Counted from the stretch's first letter, positions 1-9,324 are shown. The stretch: DNA of 64,000 nt from Jeotgalicoccus psychrophilus DSM 19085 (GCF_000425845.1 NZ_KE384463.1:66169-130168); one strand, 5' to 3'. Made by a program: numbers and translations. The notes: generated by a model from the sequence alone, not told the origin.

Positions 1-106
1 CTGTTGTGAATCCAAGGCTCCCGGTTAACAACGGCGTTTCCCTGTTGTGAATCCAAGGCTCCCGGTTCACAACGGCGCTTCCGTGTTGTGAACCGGGGGA
101 TGAACC
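1..106. repeat. Tandem array A1, 41-bp units (about 2.5 visible copies)
   Basis: Units begin with TGTTGTGA at positions 2, 43 and 84, so the period is exactly 41 bp. The array is cut by the window edge. Each unit contains a dyad with arms GTTGTGAA and TTCACAAC around a CC...GG core. The unit is the reverse complement of the family seen at 58411-58690. The array lies beyond the 3' end of the flavoprotein gene that follows on the minus strand. No open frame with a ribosome site is visible in it. Confidence 0.9.
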
Positions 107-136
107 ACGACGATATACCCATTAATTAAAAGAGTT

Positions 137-1390
137 TTAACCGTTTGAACAATGATATCCTGCTACGTAACCGGTCACGAGGGCACTTGTTATATTGTAT
201 CCGCCGGTGTAGCCGTGAATATCGAGAACTTCGCCTGCGAAGTGGAGTCCTTCGATCAGTTTGCTCGACATCTTAGAAGGGTTAATTTCTTTTAAGTTCA
301 CGCCGCCGCCGGTAACGAATGCTTTTTCAATTGACTGAGTGCCGTTGACGTTGAAAGTGAAGCGTTTGAAAAATTCAACAAGTGCTTGTTTCTGCTGATT
401 TGATACGTGGTGGCCGCTGGTGCTGCCGTCGATTTTTAAATACTCGAGCACGAATGTAATCAGGCGTTCCTGATGAATATTTTTTAGAATGTTTTTAAGA
501 CTTTTATCGACGTTGTCTTTAATAGTCTTATTTATATATTCCTGCATTTCGCCCAACGTGTACTGGGGAAAAAAGTCGAGCTGCATTTTAATATTCTCTT
601 TTTTCTGTGCCTGCTGTTCTTTATAAACGAACTGGCTGCAGCGCAGCGCCGCCGGGCCGCTGACACCAAAGTGCGTAAAAATCATATCCATCTGATGTGT
701 AATACGCGGTTTGCCGTTTTTCTTTAAGACAGATAAAGCAACGTCGTCCAGGCTGATGCCTTTTAAGGAACCGTCTGTAAAGAATCGCTGATTGGATGTA
801 ATCGGTACTTCAGTCGGGAATAAATCTGTAACTGTATGGCCAAGTGATTTCGCAAATTTATGGCCGTCGCCGGTAGAGCCTGTCTGCGGCACACTCTTGC
901 CGCCGGTCGTAATAATGACATTTCTGGAATTGTAAGTAGTACCTGTTGTCGTTTTTACGCCGGTGGTTTTATCGTCTTCGGTTAAAATTTCTGCGACTTC
1001 AGTTTCAAAATGGATGTCCACTTTATTTTGTTCAAGCTGTTCCAGAAATACATTCAGCACGTCTTTTGCTTTGTTCGAGACAGGGAACATCCGGCCGTGG
1101 TCTTCTTCTTTTAATTTAACGCCGTTGGATTCGACAAAATTAATAATCGATTCATTATCGAAAACCGAAAACGGACCGTATAAAAATTTACCGTTGCCCG
1201 GTATGTGTTTAATAATTTCTTCATAGGGCAGACGGTTGGTAACATTGCATCGTCCGCCGCCTGAAATCAGCAGTTTCTTGCCGAGTTTCTTGTTTTTTTC
1301 TATTAAAAGTACCTTGTTATTGTTTAAACTTGCCGCGGTCGCAGCCATAATTCCGCTGACACCGCCGCCAATTACTATCGTATCGTACAT
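137..1390 (-). CDS. ytfP: NAD(P)/FAD-dependent oxidoreductase, HI0933/YtfP (BaiN-like) family
   Basis: A 417-residue cytosolic flavoprotein. The N-terminus carries the FAD-binding Rossmann fingerprint VIGGGVSG (residues 6-13), followed by the family signature SGGGRCNVTN (43-52). The C-terminus has the second FAD contact HFAGEVLDIHGYTGGYN. These are hallmarks of the HI0933-like flavoprotein family, whose usual length is about 400-420 residues, so the protein is complete. The ATG is preceded by AAAGGAGC on the minus strand. It is divergent from the murJ-like gene, with 83 bp between them, as in staphylococci and Bacillus. The physiological substrate of this family is not settled, so only a redox role is claimed. 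Confidence 0.9.
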   Translation of the reverse strand: MYDTIVIGGGVSGIMAATAASLNNNKVLLIEKNKKLGKKLLISGGGRCNVTNRLPYEEIIKHIPGNGKFLYGPFSVFDNESIINFVESNGVKLKEEDHGRMFPVSNKAKDVLNVFLEQLEQNKVDIHFETEVAEILTEDDKTTGVKTTTGTTYNSRNVIITTGGKSVPQTGSTGDGHKFAKSLGHTVTDLFPTEVPITSNQRFFTDGSLKGISLDDVALSVLKKNGKPRITHQMDMIFTHFGVSGPAALRCSQFVYKEQQAQKKENIKMQLDFFPQYTLGEMQEYINKTIKDNVDKSLKNILKNIHQERLITFVLEYLKIDGSTSGHHVSNQQKQALVEFFKRFTFNVNGTQSIEKAFVTGGGVNLKEINPSKMSSKLIEGLHFAGEVLDIHGYTGGYNITSALVTGYVAGYHCSNG

Positions 1391-1473
1391 GAGTTTGCTC
1401 CTTTTAGTTTTAAAGTATTCTATAATCCATTATAATAATGTGTATGTTTATTATAGATAAGAAGGGTTAATAT

Positions 1474-3108
1474 ATGTCGGATCAGAAAAAGATGTTTCGC
1501 GGTACATTTCTTTTAACCGCAGCTACATTTACAACACAGATTTTAGGAATGCTTTATTTAATTCCATTTTACAGCATTATGGGTGGAGAAGAAAACCTAG
1601 CTCTCTACGGGTATGCATATACACCGTATACAATCATGCTGTCGATTGCAGCTGCCGGCGTACCCGGGGCTGTATCGAAATTCGTAGCGAAGTATAATGC
1701 GCTCGGTGCTTACGAAACCAGTCAGAAGCTTTACAAATCAAGTCTTCTTGTCATGATGGTCTCAGGTGTTATTGCGTTTCTTGCCTTATATTTTATGGCA
1801 CCGGTCATTGCTGAAGCACAAAGTGCCGCTAGCGGCAGCGGGGATCACCGCTGGAGTACTGAAGATATTACTAGTATTATACGCGTCATCAGTTTCGCAG
1901 TCATTATCGTACCATTTATGGCAACTTGGAGAGGAATATTCCAGGGACACGAATCATTTGGTCCTACGAGTGTTTCGTCAGTTGTTGAACAGGTTTTACG
2001 TATTGCAGTGCTGTTATCAGGGGCGTTTATCGTTATTAATGTAATGGACGGCTCGATAAAAACTGCGAACGAGATTGCAGTATTTGCCGCCTTCGTCGGC
2101 GCCATCGGTGCTACGGTAACACTCGCGATTTTCTGGAAGAAAAGAAAACCGTATATGGCAGAACAGCGCAAACAGGATACGAGCGGCATCGATTTGTCTT
2201 ACAGCCAAATGTATAAAGAAATTATCCGTTATGGACTGCCGTTTATAATTGTCAGCGTCAGTATTCCGGTTGTAATGTTTATTGACCAGCTGACACACAA
2301 CAACGCATTATCGCTTGCAGGTGTGCCGGGGAATCTGCAGGACTCATGGTTCGGTATGCTGAATCTTACGACACATAAACTTGTAATGATTCCTACTGCA
2401 TTTGCATCTGCATTTGCGATTACAATTTTACCGTTCATTACGAAAAACTATCAGCAGAAACAGTTTGATAATGTCCACAGCCAGGTAAAATCGATGATTC
2501 TAATGCTGCTGTTTTTCGTAATCCCGGCAGGTCTTGGGATGATGATTTTATCAGCACCAATCTATACAGCGTTTTACAGCTATAACGAAATCGGCATTAT
2601 GATACTGACGTTTTATGCACCGGTCAGCATTATTATTTCACTATTTTCTGTAACATGTTCTATCGTACAGGGAATCGATAAACAGAATTTAACATTCTAC
2701 GTGGTTATCATTATGCTGATTATTAAAGCAGCAGTGAACATTCCGCTGATTATGAATTTCTACACAGTCGGTGCAGTAATGGGCACAGCAATTGCACTGG
2801 GTGCAGGTGTAATTATGAACCTGATTATTATTAAAAAACATGGCAAGATCCGTTTTCGTGCATTCATTGCACCGATATTCCAAATTATCGTCTGTGCACT
2901 TGCGATGCTTTTAACAGTTGAAGTGGTGTACTACTTACTAATGATGAACATCGACGAGATGACAACAGTAACTTCTGTGCTGACATTATTAATAACAGTG
3001 CCGGCAGGGGTTATAGTCTATCTGTTTATATCATTTAAAACAGGACTTGCAGACGAAGTACTTGGTGAGCGTGCAGGGAAAATTCGCCGGAAAGTGAAGT
3101 TTTTATAA
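1474..3108 (+). CDS. murJ: Lipid II flippase, YtgP/MurJ-type MOP-superfamily transporter
   Basis: A 544-residue polytopic membrane protein with many hydrophobic segments, belonging to the polysaccharide biosynthesis/SpoVB branch of the MOP flippases. In B. subtilis YtgP, and in S. aureus the orthologue at this same locus, the protein acts as MurJ and moves lipid-linked peptidoglycan precursor across the membrane. The first segment, TAATFTTQILGMLYLIPFY, and the basic cytoplasmic loop KKRKPYMAEQRKQ are visible. The start ATG follows AGAAGGG. The stop codon overlaps the start of the next gene as TAATG, so the two are translationally coupled. The assignment rests on family resemblance plus conserved position. 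Confidence 0.87.
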   Translation: MSDQKKMFRGTFLLTAATFTTQILGMLYLIPFYSIMGGEENLALYGYAYTPYTIMLSIAAAGVPGAVSKFVAKYNALGAYETSQKLYKSSLLVMMVSGVIAFLALYFMAPVIAEAQSAASGSGDHRWSTEDITSIIRVISFAVIIVPFMATWRGIFQGHESFGPTSVSSVVEQVLRIAVLLSGAFIVINVMDGSIKTANEIAVFAAFVGAIGATVTLAIFWKKRKPYMAEQRKQDTSGIDLSYSQMYKEIIRYGLPFIIVSVSIPVVMFIDQLTHNNALSLAGVPGNLQDSWFGMLNLTTHKLVMIPTAFASAFAITILPFITKNYQQKQFDNVHSQVKSMILMLLFFVIPAGLGMMILSAPIYTAFYSYNEIGIMILTFYAPVSIIISLFSVTCSIVQGIDKQNLTFYVVIIMLIIKAAVNIPLIMNFYTVGAVMGTAIALGAGVIMNLIIIKKHGKIRFRAFIAPIFQIIVCALAMLLTVEVVYYLLMMNIDEMTTVTSVLTLLITVPAGVIVYLFISFKTGLADEVLGERAGKIRRKVKFL

Positions 3109-3797
3109 TGAGACTTGATAAATATCTTGCGAATGCCAATTTAGGCAGCCGCAAAGAAGTGAATAAGCTGATAAAAAAAGGAGAGATTTACGTTAACGGC
3201 ACTATCATCAAAAATCCTAAAACAGACGTCGGCTACGAAGATGATATCGTATATATTGACGTGCCGATTATACTGGAAGAATTTATGTATTTTATGATGA
3301 ATAAACCGGATGGGGTGATCTCTTCAACAGAAGAAGGTCCGACAGAAACAGTCATTGATTTAATTGCCCACCCGCAGCAGGGAGAACTGTTCCCTGTCGG
3401 CAGGCTGGACAAAGATACTTTAGGGCTTTTATTTATTACGAACGACGGCAAACTTGCCCATAAGCTGCTGTCGCCTAAAAACGAATACTACAAAACGTAT
3501 CATGTGACACTCCTTGACGAAGTGACCGAGGCGGATATTACACAGCTTGAAACAGGTATTGAACTGAAAGAATTTACGACGAAACCGGCAAAAGCTGAAT
3601 TATTAAATCCGCACGAAGTATCGTTATCGATTACTGAAGGGAAATTTCATCAGGTGAAGCGGATGTTTTTAGCAACCGGCAATGAAGTGGTAAAGCTGAA
3701 GCGCACAAACTTTGCTGCACTTGAACTCGATGGGGCACTTGCTGAAGGTGAATATCGCAGATTAACTGAAGAGGAAATAAAAAAATTAAATAATTAA
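3108..3797 (+). CDS. 16S rRNA pseudouridine synthase, RsuA/RluB family
   Basis: 229 residues. An N-terminal S4 RNA-binding domain (MRLDKYLANANLGSRKEVNK onward, about 1-60) is followed by the pseudouridine synthase domain. The catalytic aspartate is D101 in the motif GRLDKDTLGLL. The C-terminal segment EGKFHQVKRMFLATGNEV is the typical KUD-like motif of the RsuA group. It would isomerise a uridine in rRNA, probably in the small subunit, but the target position cannot be read from sequence. The start overlaps the murJ stop by one base. Confidence 0.9.
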   Translation: MRLDKYLANANLGSRKEVNKLIKKGEIYVNGTIIKNPKTDVGYEDDIVYIDVPIILEEFMYFMMNKPDGVISSTEEGPTETVIDLIAHPQQGELFPVGRLDKDTLGLLFITNDGKLAHKLLSPKNEYYKTYHVTLLDEVTEADITQLETGIELKEFTTKPAKAELLNPHEVSLSITEGKFHQVKRMFLATGNEVVKLKRTNFAALELDGALAEGEYRRLTEEEIKKLNN

Positions 3798-3874
3798 GTT
3801 TATAATACGCCGCTAAGGGTATAATTTATATTAAGTCCAAAGAAAAACAATTTTATAATACGAGGTGTATTAAA

Positions 3875-4588
3875 ATGGGAAAATTATTTAATTTAGTATT
3901 TAGAGTCGGTGCGGTACTTGGTATTGCATATGCTGCAAAGAAACTTGCAGACAATAAAGATGTTGTAAAAGAAGAATACGCAAAAGCTAAAGAAGATCCG
4001 AAAGCTTATGCACAGAATGTGCAAGAAAAAGCGACTGCTAAAGCGCAGGACGTTCAAGCTAAAGCTCAGGAAGAATATTCTAAAGCTAAAGAAGATCCGA
4101 AAGCATACGCAGAAAACGTTCAGAACAAAGCAGCTGAAAAAGCAAAAGAAGTTCAAACTAAAGCTAATGAGCAAGTAAACGTTGCAAAAAACAAAGCGAC
4201 TGAAGTTCAGTCTAAAGCTAAAGACGAGTACGCTAAAGCCAAAGAAGACCCTGAAGCTTATAAAGCAGAACTAAAAGAAAAAGGTCAAGAAAAAGTGGAT
4301 GAAGCTAAAAAAGAAGCTGAAAAAACCAAGAACAATGTAAAAAAAGAAGCTAAAAAAGTAAAAAAAGAAGTAAAGGGTCCTGAAGCAGATGCCAAGCCGG
4401 ATAAAGAAAATACCGACGATATTGATCAAAGAGAATCTGTTTTAGCAGACGAAGGCGGCATTTCAGAGAGTGAAGTAGAAAAATTTGAAGAAGAGCACAG
4501 CGTTGATGTAGTAGATGAAGCAGGCGCTAAAGATGAAAATCATAATGTGCATGTCGTTACAGATAACAAACAGAACAATAAAAAATAA
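3875..4588 (+). CDS. YtxH-like / LEA-like repetitive Ala-Lys-Glu-rich protein
   Basis: 237 residues. A short hydrophobic N-terminus (about 5-22, LVFRVGAVLGIAYAAKKLAD) resembles YtxH-type membrane-tethered proteins. It is followed by a long, highly charged, predicted helical region of near repeats: the block EEYAKAKEDPKAY occurs three times (about residues 31, 68 and 113), each followed by QEKA/QNKA-type heptads and 11-mers. The last 60 residues are acidic. The composition recalls LEA-like desiccation or stress proteins, but function is unknown. The ATG follows CGAGGTG. A strong terminator follows directly, so it is probably monocistronic. Confidence 0.8.
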   Translation: MGKLFNLVFRVGAVLGIAYAAKKLADNKDVVKEEYAKAKEDPKAYAQNVQEKATAKAQDVQAKAQEEYSKAKEDPKAYAENVQNKAAEKAKEVQTKANEQVNVAKNKATEVQSKAKDEYAKAKEDPEAYKAELKEKGQEKVDEAKKEAEKTKNNVKKEAKKVKKEVKGPEADAKPDKENTDDIDQRESVLADEGGISESEVEKFEEEHSVDVVDEAGAKDENHNVHVVTDNKQNNKK

Positions 4589-4600
4589 GCAGTTATTTTG

Positions 4601-4627
4601 AGGAACCGCATCTGCGGTTCCTTTTTT
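4601..4627 (+). terminator. Rho-independent terminator after the YtxH/LEA-like gene
   Basis: Inverted repeat AGGAACCGCA/TGCGGTTCCT followed by a T run, 12 bp beyond the stop codon. Confidence 0.9.
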
Positions 4628-4717
4628 GTCCTGCTGCCTGATTATTTCCCGTACAAACTGAAATAATTTACTAAAAAGTATATAATGGAAGAAAATCTAT
4701 TGCTGGAGCTGATTTAA

Positions 4718-6133
4718 GTGGATGCGAAACATTTAGTAAGCCAATATAAAGATGATTTAATTGATGATTTAATCGGATTGCTGTCAATTGACAGTGTAAA
4801 AGGGGAAGCGGTTAAAGGTGCACCTGTCGGCGAAGGTCCGAAACAAGCACTCGAATATATGATTGACCTCGGTGTGAAAGCGGGTCTGCCGACGAAAGTT
4901 GTCGATAATCTTGCCGGTCATATTGAGTTTGGCGCAGGTGAAAAATTATTTGGTGTGCTTGGGCATGTCGACGTTGTTCCTGCAGGTAAAGGCTGGACGT
5001 CTCAGCCGTTTGAACCTGTAATCGTTAATAATGAAATTATTGCACGCGGTGTCCAGGATGATAAAGGGCCGACAATGGCTGCCTACTATGCACTGAAGAT
5101 TTTACATAACGAAGGATATAAGTTTAATCAGCGTGTCCGTCTGATTGTCGGTACGGATGAGGAATCTGACTGGCAGTGTACAGAAGCTTATTTCAAGAGC
5201 GAAGAAATGCCCGACGCCGGTTTTTCTCCGGATGCTGAGTTTCCAGTTATTCACGGTGAAAAAGGGATTACGTCATTTAATATCGTTCAGTCTCATCTCG
5301 ACGATGAGTATATGGACAGCGATATTGAATTGAAAGCATTTATTGCCGGTGAACGCTACAACATGGTACCTGAATCTGCGGAAGCAAAATTAAAAGTTCT
5401 TACACAGATGAGTTCGATTATTCAGGCGTATGAAGGGTTTATCCGCAAAACAGGAAACACAGGAACATATGAAATCGACGGCGGTTTCTTAAAACTTGAA
5501 CTGTCAGGAAAAAGTGCACACGGTTCAACACCTGAAGAGGGTGTTAATGCTGGAACGGAACTGCTTAAATTCTTAAGAGAAATCGAGCTGGATAGAAACG
5601 CCAGACAGTTTGTCAGCTTTGCACAAAGTTATATTACCGGTAATTTAACGGGTGAACAGTTTAACATGGCGCATCATCACGAAGAGATGGGCAACGTCAG
5701 TGTTAATACCGGAATGATAAATTATACGGAGGTTGACGGCGGTATTTTCGGTGTGAACTTAAGATATCCAATTGGTCTCGATTTCGATAAAGGAATTAAA
5801 GACCTGGAAGAAATAATAAAAGAAACAGGCTTTACGATAGAAGATATCAGCGATCAGAAACCTCATTACGTCGATAAAAACGACCCGCTTGTGCTAACGC
5901 TGCTGGAAAGCTATCAGAAACACACAAATGACGACAGAGAAGCATTTACTATCGGCGGCGGAACTTATGCGCGTACGCTTGAAACAGGCGTTGCATTCGG
6001 TGCAATGTTCGAAGGTACGACGGATACGATGCATCAGAAAGATGAACGGATGAATATTGATGAACTGATGCTGGCAACAGCGATTTATCTGGAAGCATTA
6101 TATAATACATGCGTAGTTAAATCTGAAGTTTAA
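4718..6133 (+). CDS. pepV: Dipeptidase PepV (M20 family, Sapep-type)
   Basis: A 471-residue cytosolic zinc dipeptidase that releases amino acids from dipeptides. Metal ligands of the M20 family are in place: H83 and D85 in GHVDVVPAG, D115 in RGVQDDKGP, and the catalytic/metal pair E148-E149 in TDEES. The C-terminal MHQKDERM supplies the last histidine. Length matches PepV (about 470). The start is GTG at 4718, preceded by GGAG with about 10 nt spacing. A TATAAT -10 lies at 4681-4686. In Staphylococcus this gene is usually followed by the D-amino acid aminotransferase gene dat. Here dat is absent and a 447-bp gap follows. Confidence 0.93.
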   Translation: MDAKHLVSQYKDDLIDDLIGLLSIDSVKGEAVKGAPVGEGPKQALEYMIDLGVKAGLPTKVVDNLAGHIEFGAGEKLFGVLGHVDVVPAGKGWTSQPFEPVIVNNEIIARGVQDDKGPTMAAYYALKILHNEGYKFNQRVRLIVGTDEESDWQCTEAYFKSEEMPDAGFSPDAEFPVIHGEKGITSFNIVQSHLDDEYMDSDIELKAFIAGERYNMVPESAEAKLKVLTQMSSIIQAYEGFIRKTGNTGTYEIDGGFLKLELSGKSAHGSTPEEGVNAGTELLKFLREIELDRNARQFVSFAQSYITGNLTGEQFNMAHHHEEMGNVSVNTGMINYTEVDGGIFGVNLRYPIGLDFDKGIKDLEEIIKETGFTIEDISDQKPHYVDKNDPLVLTLLESYQKHTNDDREAFTIGGGTYARTLETGVAFGAMFEGTTDTMHQKDERMNIDELMLATAIYLEALYNTCVVKSEV

Positions 6134-6567
6134 AACTTCAATTTACACATTAAATGAATATCTGCTATCCGCAGGTCACAGAATAATAACAGATATTTTC
6201 AAAGAGCAGAAAAGCGGGTATAGAGTGTGCTAAAGAATGAAATCCTCTATTCCCAGAAAGCAGAAAACCTGTTATACTAACATTTGCTTCTTTGCCAGGT
6301 GCCCGCCATTAGAATTAAGCAGCACGGCAAAAAAATGAGCGTATAATATATTGCATCATTCAGTTAACTTTAAACAACATTTTGTTTAATGTATAATAAT
6401 TTATCTGAACAACATCACAGTTAATAAGTACTAACATTCAGTTGGCAAAAGTATTCCATCTTTTGTCCTTGAAATAAAACAATAAACCCGATAAAATTTT
6501 AAACATGAACTAAATTTGCGCTATCAAATTAAATATTATAGCGCAAATTTTTATTTGACCGATGAAA
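6134..6567 (+). other. Long intergenic region with candidate leader or small RNA
   Basis: No credible open frame is present. A TATAAT box at 6392-6397 with a weak TTTAAA 17 bp upstream could start an RNA of about 150 nt ending at the perfect stem-loop at 6512-6550. A looser inverted repeat (AATATCTG 6157-6164 / CAGATATT 6190-6197) may mark the end of the pepV transcript. The dat gene found here in Staphylococcus is missing and no remnant could be recognised. Confidence 0.45.
6512..6556 (+). terminator. Perfect 13-bp stem-loop with U-tract just upstream of ytmP
   Basis: Arms AAATTTGCGCTAT (6512-6524) and ATAGCGCAAATTT (6538-6550) are perfectly complementary with a 13-nt loop and are followed by TTATTT. 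It ends only about 12 nt before the ytmP ribosome site. It is therefore either the terminator of a short upstream RNA or an attenuator controlling the ytmP-trmB transcript. Confidence 0.75.
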
Positions 6568-6580
6568 CGAGGTGTAAGAA

Positions 6581-7372
6581 TTGGATCATTTCTATCAACT
6601 CGGCTGGCAATTAGATCCTTTGGGAGGTCCATCCGGTGAAGCTTATAAAGCAGAGCAGGACGGACGCAAATTATTCCTTAAAAGAAATGCCAGCCCTTTC
6701 CTAGCGGCGTTATCCGCAGAAGGCATCGTCCCGAAACTCGTTTGGACTAAACGAATCGAGACGGGCGAAGTGGTAACGGCACAGCATTGGAAAAATGGCC
6801 GGGAGTTGACACGTGAAGATATGGGAGGGCTGCGGGTCGCAGCGCTGATGAGTAAGATACACACATCAGAACCGCTCCTCACGATGTTAAAACGTCTCGG
6901 TATGAAACCGATGCTGCCGGAAATTTTACTTAATAAAATACAGTCATCATTATCTCCGAAAGTTAACGCCCATCACGTCGTTAGAAATGCCATCCAATAC
7001 CTCGAAAACGCAGTGCCTGAAATTGACGCTGCAGATTTGAGAGTATGCCACGGTGATGTAAACCATCATAACTGGCTACTTTCCGACACAGACGAACTGT
7101 TTTTAGTCGACTGGGAAGGTGCAATGATTGCAGACCCGGCGATTGACCTCGGCATGATTTTATACCCGTACGTCGACCACAGTGAGTGGGACAGCTGGCT
7201 TCAAAATTACGGTGTCGAACTCGATAATGATTTACGTTCCCGCATGAAATGGTACACATTCGTTCAGGCGATTACAATGATTCAATGGTACGAAGACCGT
7301 AAACGTTTTACAGAGATGAACGAATGGATTTTGTTCTTATCGAGAGTGATCGACAAAGACCGACTTATTTAA
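6581..7372 (+). CDS. ytmP: YtmP-like phosphotransferase (aminoglycoside phosphotransferase/choline kinase fold)
   Basis: 263 residues. The kinase-like catalytic loop is HGDVNHHNWLL (H157, D159), followed by the metal-binding LVDWEGA. The segment LFLKRNASPFLAALSAEGIVPKLVW near the N-terminus is characteristic of the YtmP family at this locus. The natural substrate is not established for the family; a small-molecule kinase role is inferred from the fold. The start is TTG at 6581 with a GAGGTG ribosome site at the right distance. It precedes trmB by about 20 nt and is likely co-transcribed with it. Confidence 0.85.
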   Translation: MDHFYQLGWQLDPLGGPSGEAYKAEQDGRKLFLKRNASPFLAALSAEGIVPKLVWTKRIETGEVVTAQHWKNGRELTREDMGGLRVAALMSKIHTSEPLLTMLKRLGMKPMLPEILLNKIQSSLSPKVNAHHVVRNAIQYLENAVPEIDAADLRVCHGDVNHHNWLLSDTDELFLVDWEGAMIADPAIDLGMILYPYVDHSEWDSWLQNYGVELDNDLRSRMKWYTFVQAITMIQWYEDRKRFTEMNEWILFLSRVIDKDRLI

Positions 7373-7394
7373 TAATTGAGAGTAGTGAATATTT

Positions 7395-8027
7395 TTGAGA
7401 ATGCGCAATAAGCCGTGGGCAATTGATTATTTGGAATCAAATGACCATATTGTTGATGTCAACAATACGTACAGCAAAAAAATTAAAGAGTTTTTCAGTA
7501 CAGTACAGCCGATTCATATCGAAGTAGGTACAGGAATGGGCACGTTTATCACGACGCTTGCACAGAATAATCCCGATATTAATTATGTCGGGATTGAAAT
7601 CGATAAAAACGTCATGATCCGCGTTACGGAAAAAGTATTAGAGCTTGGACTGACAAACGTGAGACTGCTGCTGCTGGACGCAAATAAACTGATGGAATAC
7701 TTTAATGAGAATGAAATCGATAAAGTTTATTTAAATTTCTCGGATCCATGGCCGAAAACGCGCCATGCGAAAAGAAGACTGACACACAGCAACTTTTTAT
7801 CAAGTTATAAACAGCTGTTAAAAGAACATTCAATCGTTGAATTTAAGACGGATAACAGAAGATTATTTGAATTCAGCCTGATGTCGATGAACGCATACGG
7901 CATGAAATTTAATAACCTTAACCTCGATGTCCATGACGATGAACCGGAAGGAAATATCCGTACAGAGTATGAAGAGAAATTCTCTAAACGCGGCCATAAA
8001 ATATACTGGATCCAAGCATCTTTCTAA
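7395..8027 (+). CDS. trmB: tRNA (guanine-N7)-methyltransferase TrmB
   Basis: 210 residues; makes m7G46 in tRNA using SAM. The SAM-binding motif is IEVGTGMGTFI and the signature NFSDPWPKTRHAKRRLT is intact. The C-terminal NIRTEYEEKFSKRGHKIYW completes the family pattern. The start needs a choice: TTG at 7395 gives MRMRNKPW, which matches the MRMRHKPW/MRVRYKPW start of Bacillus and Staphylococcus TrmB, while ATG at 7401 would lose two conserved residues. The TTG start is preferred although its ribosome site is weak. It probably follows ytmP in one transcript. Confidence 0.92.
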   Translation: MRMRNKPWAIDYLESNDHIVDVNNTYSKKIKEFFSTVQPIHIEVGTGMGTFITTLAQNNPDINYVGIEIDKNVMIRVTEKVLELGLTNVRLLLLDANKLMEYFNENEIDKVYLNFSDPWPKTRHAKRRLTHSNFLSSYKQLLKEHSIVEFKTDNRRLFEFSLMSMNAYGMKFNNLNLDVHDDEPEGNIRTEYEEKFSKRGHKIYWIQASF

Positions 8028-8113
8028 CGAAAGGTGCTTTTTCTTATTCGTGTATTATCCATTAAAGAATGTTAAAATATAAGGATACAGAACATTTAGA
8101 GTGGAGGAATATA

Positions 8114-9310
8114 ATGACACAGTTCGATTTCAACAAAACGACGTCAAGAGAAGGTACATACAGTGTTCAGTACGACGGCACCGAAGCTTTGTTCGGAGCG
8201 ACAGGACTTGAACCTTTCTGGATTGCGGACATGGATATAGAAACGCCTGAAGTGATTAGAGACGCGATTAAAAAACGTCTTGATAATGGGATTTTCGGTT
8301 ATACAATGTGGCAGAATGAGCGTTTTTACGGTCCAATTAAAAACTGGTGGAAAACACGCTTTAATATTTCTTTAAATGAAGATGATATTCACTACGCAGC
8401 GTCGGTATTATATACGGTCGGCGAAGTGATGAGACAAACGACCAGCGAAGGAGACGGTGTAATCTTAACGACACCTTCCTACAATTCTTTTCCGAATTTA
8501 ATTAAAGGAAATGACCGTAAAATAGTGGAGACACCGCTTGTTTACGATACCGAGAAAAAAGAATACTTTTTAAATATTGAAGAATTCACGAGTCTCTGTG
8601 AGCGTGAAGATGTAACATTATATATTCACTGCAGTCCACATAATCCAACCGGGAAAGTATGGACCAAGGACGAACTCTTGGAGATTAAAAAAATATGTGC
8701 TGACAATAATGTATATTTAATCAGCGATGAAATTCATATGGATTTCGTCAGACCGAAAGAAGATTTTGTATCTGTGGCGTCAATTATCGAGGACAACGAT
8801 CTTGTACTTGTAACGACAGGTTTAGGAAAATCGTTTAACTTAGCGAGTATTCCGCACTCTTACTTTATTACAAAAGACAGAACCATAACGTCTGATATTG
8901 CCACTGCAATGGGGAGCAGATATAATGTCAACACTGCTTCAAGCTTAGCACTTGCTGCGATTGAAGCAGCGTATACGGAATGCGGCGAATGGATTGACCA
9001 GCTGAACGAACATGTTGAAGGAAACTTCCAGCTGATTAGTTCTTATATCGATGAGCACCTGTCTGAATATTTATCATTTGATGTGCCTAAAGCGACTTAT
9101 CTCGGCTGGATCAGTTTTGAAAAATCAGGTCTCGATGCTGATACAGTGCATAAGGCGCTTGTAGAAGTCGGCGGAATTGCCGTATCACCGGGCAAGCTGT
9201 ATCTGGATGCAGAAAATAAGCATTTCAGATTTAATGTAGCATCAAGCAGAACACGTATCGAGGATGGGCTCGAGCGTATTAGAAAAACATTTGAACATTT
9301 AGGCAAATAA
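8114..9310 (+). CDS. patB: PatB/MalY-type aminotransferase-fold C-S lyase (cystathionine beta-lyase)
   Basis: 398 residues from ATG 8114, preceded by GTGGAGGA; an upstream in-frame ATG has no ribosome site. Fold-type I PLP enzyme: the Schiff-base lysine is K239 in TGLGKSFNLASIP, the cofactor-binding aspartate lies in SDEIHMDF, and the C-terminal RFNVASSR carries the carboxylate-binding arginine. The N-terminal WIADMDIETPEVI is typical of the MalY/PatB group, which cleaves cystathionine or related C-S bonds to give thiol, pyruvate and ammonia. Precise substrate cannot be read here. It is flanked by a small membrane-protein gene in convergent orientation. Confidence 0.86.
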   Translation: MTQFDFNKTTSREGTYSVQYDGTEALFGATGLEPFWIADMDIETPEVIRDAIKKRLDNGIFGYTMWQNERFYGPIKNWWKTRFNISLNEDDIHYAASVLYTVGEVMRQTTSEGDGVILTTPSYNSFPNLIKGNDRKIVETPLVYDTEKKEYFLNIEEFTSLCEREDVTLYIHCSPHNPTGKVWTKDELLEIKKICADNNVYLISDEIHMDFVRPKEDFVSVASIIEDNDLVLVTTGLGKSFNLASIPHSYFITKDRTITSDIATAMGSRYNVNTASSLALAAIEAAYTECGEWIDQLNEHVEGNFQLISSYIDEHLSEYLSFDVPKATYLGWISFEKSGLDADTVHKALVEVGGIAVSPGKLYLDAENKHFRFNVASSRTRIEDGLERIRKTFEHLGK

Positions 9311-9324
9311 AAAAATCATGGGGA

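Noticed and set aside
6134-6580. Decayed dat pseudogene
   Set aside because: No frame fragment with aminotransferase motifs could be recognised on either strand; the interval is too short and too AT-rich to claim a remnant.
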